From Naganishia liquefaciens (Eukaryota > Basidiomycota > Tremellomycetes > Filobasidiales > Filobasidiaceae): DNA of 64,000 bases. The DNA is taken from assembly GCA_013423385.1 (NCBI GenBank), contig BLZA01000009.1:62001-126000 (forward strand), given 5' to 3'. The position numbers and the translations under genes were made by a program. How positions within the stretch are numbered: the first letter of the stretch is position 1; each line of letters opens with the position of its first letter. This document shows positions 60,812-64,000 of the stretch, one piece after another. The notes beneath the pieces were generated by a model. It ran no database searches and was not told the DNA's origin. It saw only the letters and a list, made by a program, of their open reading frames with translations.

Positions 60812-63800
60812 TCATCGATTGTCCATGGTCACGCTTACAATCTTGAAACACTCCCTGTTATGCGTTTCGAAAGTACTGTCGCGACGGGAGTCCGAGCGAG
60901 GGGACGGGTAAGACGCGGACGCTTCCAAGTTCTGAAAGTTGCTAGTCGATACAGTGGTAGAGGCTGGAAGAAGCGATGCAGGGTGATCGATACAGTTGCG
61001 GAGACCCGTGAGTCGCCAGGTAGGACTTGAACATGCAGTGATGAAGAATGCTTGTGTGCTGCCAGATCGAGAGTTCAGGCTCGGTCGCCATGCGACCGTG
61101 GTCCAGCAAAGAGAGAAGGGCTTTCCAAAGATTCCCCTTCCAATAGTCGATCCAGGTTCCATAGATCTTGATGAGCGCTTCTTTGAACTATTGCCTATAT
61201 GTCAGCGTGCCGCAATGACTAGATGTCGCTTTGCACGTACTGTCTATTTGAAGCTCATTGCCGTCAAAGCGTGCGGTGATGCCTTTGGAAAAGTCTGCAT
61301 CCGTCCCGAAGGCGATTTTCCTTTCGAAGTGTGCTAGACAAAGACGAAGTCTAATCAGGGGACCGCGTTGTGCGATTGATCCACGCAAACGTACCTCCAT
61401 CGTCCCATCTATCAGCGACCAGATGCACACACTTTGTCTTCCTGGTCCTATTCCCTGCTGTAAAGCTCGATCGCGATGACACGGACGATCCCGCGCTTTT
61501 GATGGAGCACGCATCGTCCAGAATCCCTTCCCTTATCCCATTCTTAACGGATTTGACCGCCACCGTGATGTTGTCGATGGTGAATCCTTCCATGATGGCA
61601 CTAATGACGTATCGGTCCTCGTAAGGAATGATGTTGACCACGCCCTCGTAAGGAACGATATGGGGATCGTCGGAATGATCTTCCGAATTGAGCTGATTTG
61701 CGCCATTCGGGGTTGCTGATGTGTCGCGATGAGCTGCTTGACCTTCTGTAGTCTGCGCTGCATCGTCCTGGGGCGAGAGCATCCGCTCGTCTTGCTCGCG
61801 ATCTTCCATGGAAAACACGCCACTGGACTGGGAAGCTCTCGTACTGAAACTCTGCGCTGTCACCGACGAGTCTCGCCGCCACTCGTTCGTGGTGGCGTAG
61901 TAATCTGAAGACGCCTCGCTGTTTTGTCGCGAAGATTGTCGCGAATCTGACTGCGATGGAAACGGGTCGCCGCCGTCAACGGAGTCTGCGCGGAGCGAGG
62001 ATGGTCTTGATGGCCTAAAGTCCAGATTTCGACCCGTCGACGTTGAAGCCTTCCGTCTCAGCGCGTGATCATTGTGAGTAGTATCATTCTCAGGGCCACG
62101 CGGAAGGCGCAAAGAGTTCTCGCTCTCCAGACTTGCTGCCGCCGATGAAGACCGTCCACCGGCATCGACGGTCGAAGGCGGCGTCGAAGATGATAATTTC
62201 CTGCAAGTTTCCGGTGCTGATGGCGCCGATCTCGTTTCCAAATTCGAGGAGCAAGCTGAAATAGAAGAAGCAGAACTCCGGGCCCTACACAATCTCTCCT
62301 TGGGAGCACTGTTGATAGCGGGACTGTTTAGAGGATAACATTTGGGCGGACATAGCGGCGTCGACACTGTAAAACCCCAGGACTCGAGGAGAGCATCTTC
62401 CGTGGACCGAGGTGTCGAAGCAGTCAGGCTTGCTTGTTTTCCCATAGGAGAGACTCCTGAGAAGCTTTGCCTTTCGAAACATGGCGCCGAGCGTCTATTC
62501 CGTACCTGAAGCGTGTCTTGTTTGCCAGGGACGAGTACCGGCGGCAGTTGGCTCTTTGGCGAGATCGAATCATCTATGGCGCTTGAGAGCGGCTGCTGAA
62601 GTTTTGCTGGACCAGTTGGAATAGGGCTGGTACTTTCTGTCGAGGCCGAGTCGTCGCAACGCGCATCCTTGCCCAGCCGGCTTTGATCAAGGCACAAGGA
62701 ATTCGCAAGCGCCACAACTCTCGACATGCCGAACGGCGTGTCGCCGTGCTTCTTGCTGCATGGCCAAGACTCCGTTGAGGCGGTCGAACTCTGCCCTGAA
62801 GAGTCTGATATGTCAGATTTAGTCTCCTCGCGAGGCCTTGATTGTAAATTCGCATTCGGATGCGCTGTCGGTTCTGACCGAGACTGAAAAGCCGGTATTT
62901 TTTGATCTTGCAGATTCTCGGAAGTTTTGGTCACATCAAGCGATTTCGTGGGCTGCCCCTGATCATCCAGTACTCCCGTACGCTGTAACTCCTCCATATC
63001 AGGAAAGTATGAAGTAATAGATGAAGCACATTCTTCCCTGTTTATTGGACTCTCGTGCGTCCGCTGGCCTATCGATTCGATGGGTATATCAATGGTTGAA
63101 GAGCTTGTGCGCGAACCGAGCCAGGGACGGGTTGAGAAGGACACTCTGCGGCCGGACTCCGAAGCATCAGGGGACGACGCAGAAGGCATTCGATCATCTT
63201 GGTGATCGCGGGAATTCCAATGCGATGAGGCTTCTTCCAAGGTTGTAGAATTCGCTTTCTGCGCCGAAGGTGACGCCCTGCTGAGTGTTTCCTCCGATCG
63301 TGCTTGACTTTCGTTTCCCGCTGCATCTTCACCGCGGCCATGATCCTCTTCACCTTCACCGCCAAGTGACACCTGCGTTCCCTGCATAGTTCCTCTATGA
63401 TCGGAAGCAAGCCTTGCACTTGGCTTGCTCTCGGTGACTGGACCTGTTGTGCGTAGAGCCGTTTCGAGACTCAGAATGCTTGCGGAGGGCAAAATGTTGT
63501 TCTCGCCTGAGTGCGATGGTTTAACGGTCTTCTGCCTCGTCAGAGCATGGCGCGAAGAAGGTAGAATTGACGTGGTGGTTGATGTCAACACCGCGTGATG
63601 AGGCGGTTGTTCGCTCCGCGGAGTCGCATCGTGATCGGATGTAGAAGTTGGAGACGAGATTGCTATAAACTTACATGTAAACCTTCCCGCCTCAACGATG
63701 TTTCCAACTTCGAGCTCACCTGGAAGAGACGCGCTGCTTTGCGTTGACGACCTTTCGTGCTTGTTCTCTCCGCGGTATTGTAACCGGCAACCGTGCTGGG

Positions 63801-63915
63801 CATTCGTGGACGATTTTCCGCCGGCGCCACCCATTGCTTGAACTGGATGCGACGCCGACGCCAAATGGTGATGCATTGCGTTTTCAAAGGCTAAGTCGAG
63901 ATTGCGTGGAGCCAT
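60812..63915 (-). CDS. Uncharacterised Ser-rich protein (998 aa as modelled)
   Basis: Exons in minus order 63915-61395, 61333-61241 and 61194-60812 give 998 aa. The first ~750 residues are extremely Ser-rich with many SxxS/RRxS phosphorylation-type sites and little predicted order. The ordered part begins around HIVPYEGVVNIIPYEDRYVI (a small beta-rich block) and runs through KCVHLVADRWDDGG|AHFERKIAFG and GITARFDGNELQI. Exon 3 is doubtful. The frame required by the phase is Ser/Arg-rich, but a neighbouring frame (KEALIKIYGTWIDYWKGN, then LWKALLSLLDHGRMATEPEL) looks much more like real protein. This suggests a missed splice choice or an indel in the sequence. No family recognised. The gene begins 85 bp from the window edge, so its promoter is mostly outside. 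Confidence 0.6.
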
Positions 63916-64000
63916 GCGATGTCGCTATAGCAACCTCCAAAGCTAACAAAGAAGGGACATGAGAGTTTGAGAACGGGAAAGGGGAGCTCCTTTCGAATCG

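Overview
The window is 64 kb of fungal nuclear DNA, most likely from a basidiomycete. The genes carry many short introns (about 45-80 nt, GT...CTGAY...AG). They encode fungal-type proteins: Zn2Cys6 regulators, DHA1-type MFS transporters and a small C-terminal Cys-rich protein with an LRGG-C pattern of a kind I associate with basidiomycetes. I cannot name the species. I rebuilt exon structures by hand. Wherever I report a length in amino acids, the exon lengths add up to a whole number of codons.

Layout: 1-270 (-) first visible exon of an MFS transporter cut by the window edge. 1028-2579 (+) RNase P/MRP subunit POP7/Rpp20. 2821-5829 (+) a large protein with a possible RFX-like domain. 6759-9636 (+) a 14-exon MFS transporter. 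10220-12407 (+) a secreted M28 aminopeptidase. 12.4-16.2 kb is a gene-poor stretch holding a long imperfect inverted repeat. 16216-18744 (+) a secretory or membrane protein with a tandemly duplicated exon-intron unit. 19083-21090 (-) ER co-chaperone DNAJC3/P58IPK. 21510-26164 (-) a 1463-aa protein of unknown function. 27281-30319 (+) Polo kinase. 30813-31134 (-) an 85-aa Cys-rich protein. 31624-33775 (+) a secreted carboxylesterase. 33937-38807 (-) tRNA m5C methyltransferase TRM4/NSUN2. 39006-39762 (+) mitochondrial inner membrane peptidase IMP1. 40506-43201 (-) DNA polymerase alpha B subunit. 43706-45556 (+) a regulator with two Zn2Cys6 clusters. 45734-48192 (+) kinetochore protein NDC80. 48406-53979 (-) class V myosin. 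54380-55895 (+) an acidic/RGG nuclear protein. 56008-60296 (-) a Zn2Cys6 plus fungal_trans regulator. 60812-63915 (-) a Ser-rich protein of unknown function.

Most genes are housekeeping (RNA processing, replication, mitosis, actin transport, mitochondrial and ER proteostasis), interspersed with transporters, secreted hydrolases and regulators. This is an ordinary core chromosomal region with no obvious metabolic cluster.

Three things stand out. (1) TRM4 is split by a 1.88-kb intron filled with a GC-rich, hairpin-bearing minisatellite, whereas almost every other intron is about 50 nt; both flanking exons join in frame and restore the conserved NSUN2 sequence. (2) The double-Zn2Cys6 regulator has a 20-nt microexon at the same place and in the same phase inside each zinc cluster, so the cluster was duplicated with its introns. 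(3) The 16.2-18.7 kb gene has a recent tandem duplication of an in-frame exon plus its intron, and an older in-frame duplication of a Ser/Thr-rich segment.
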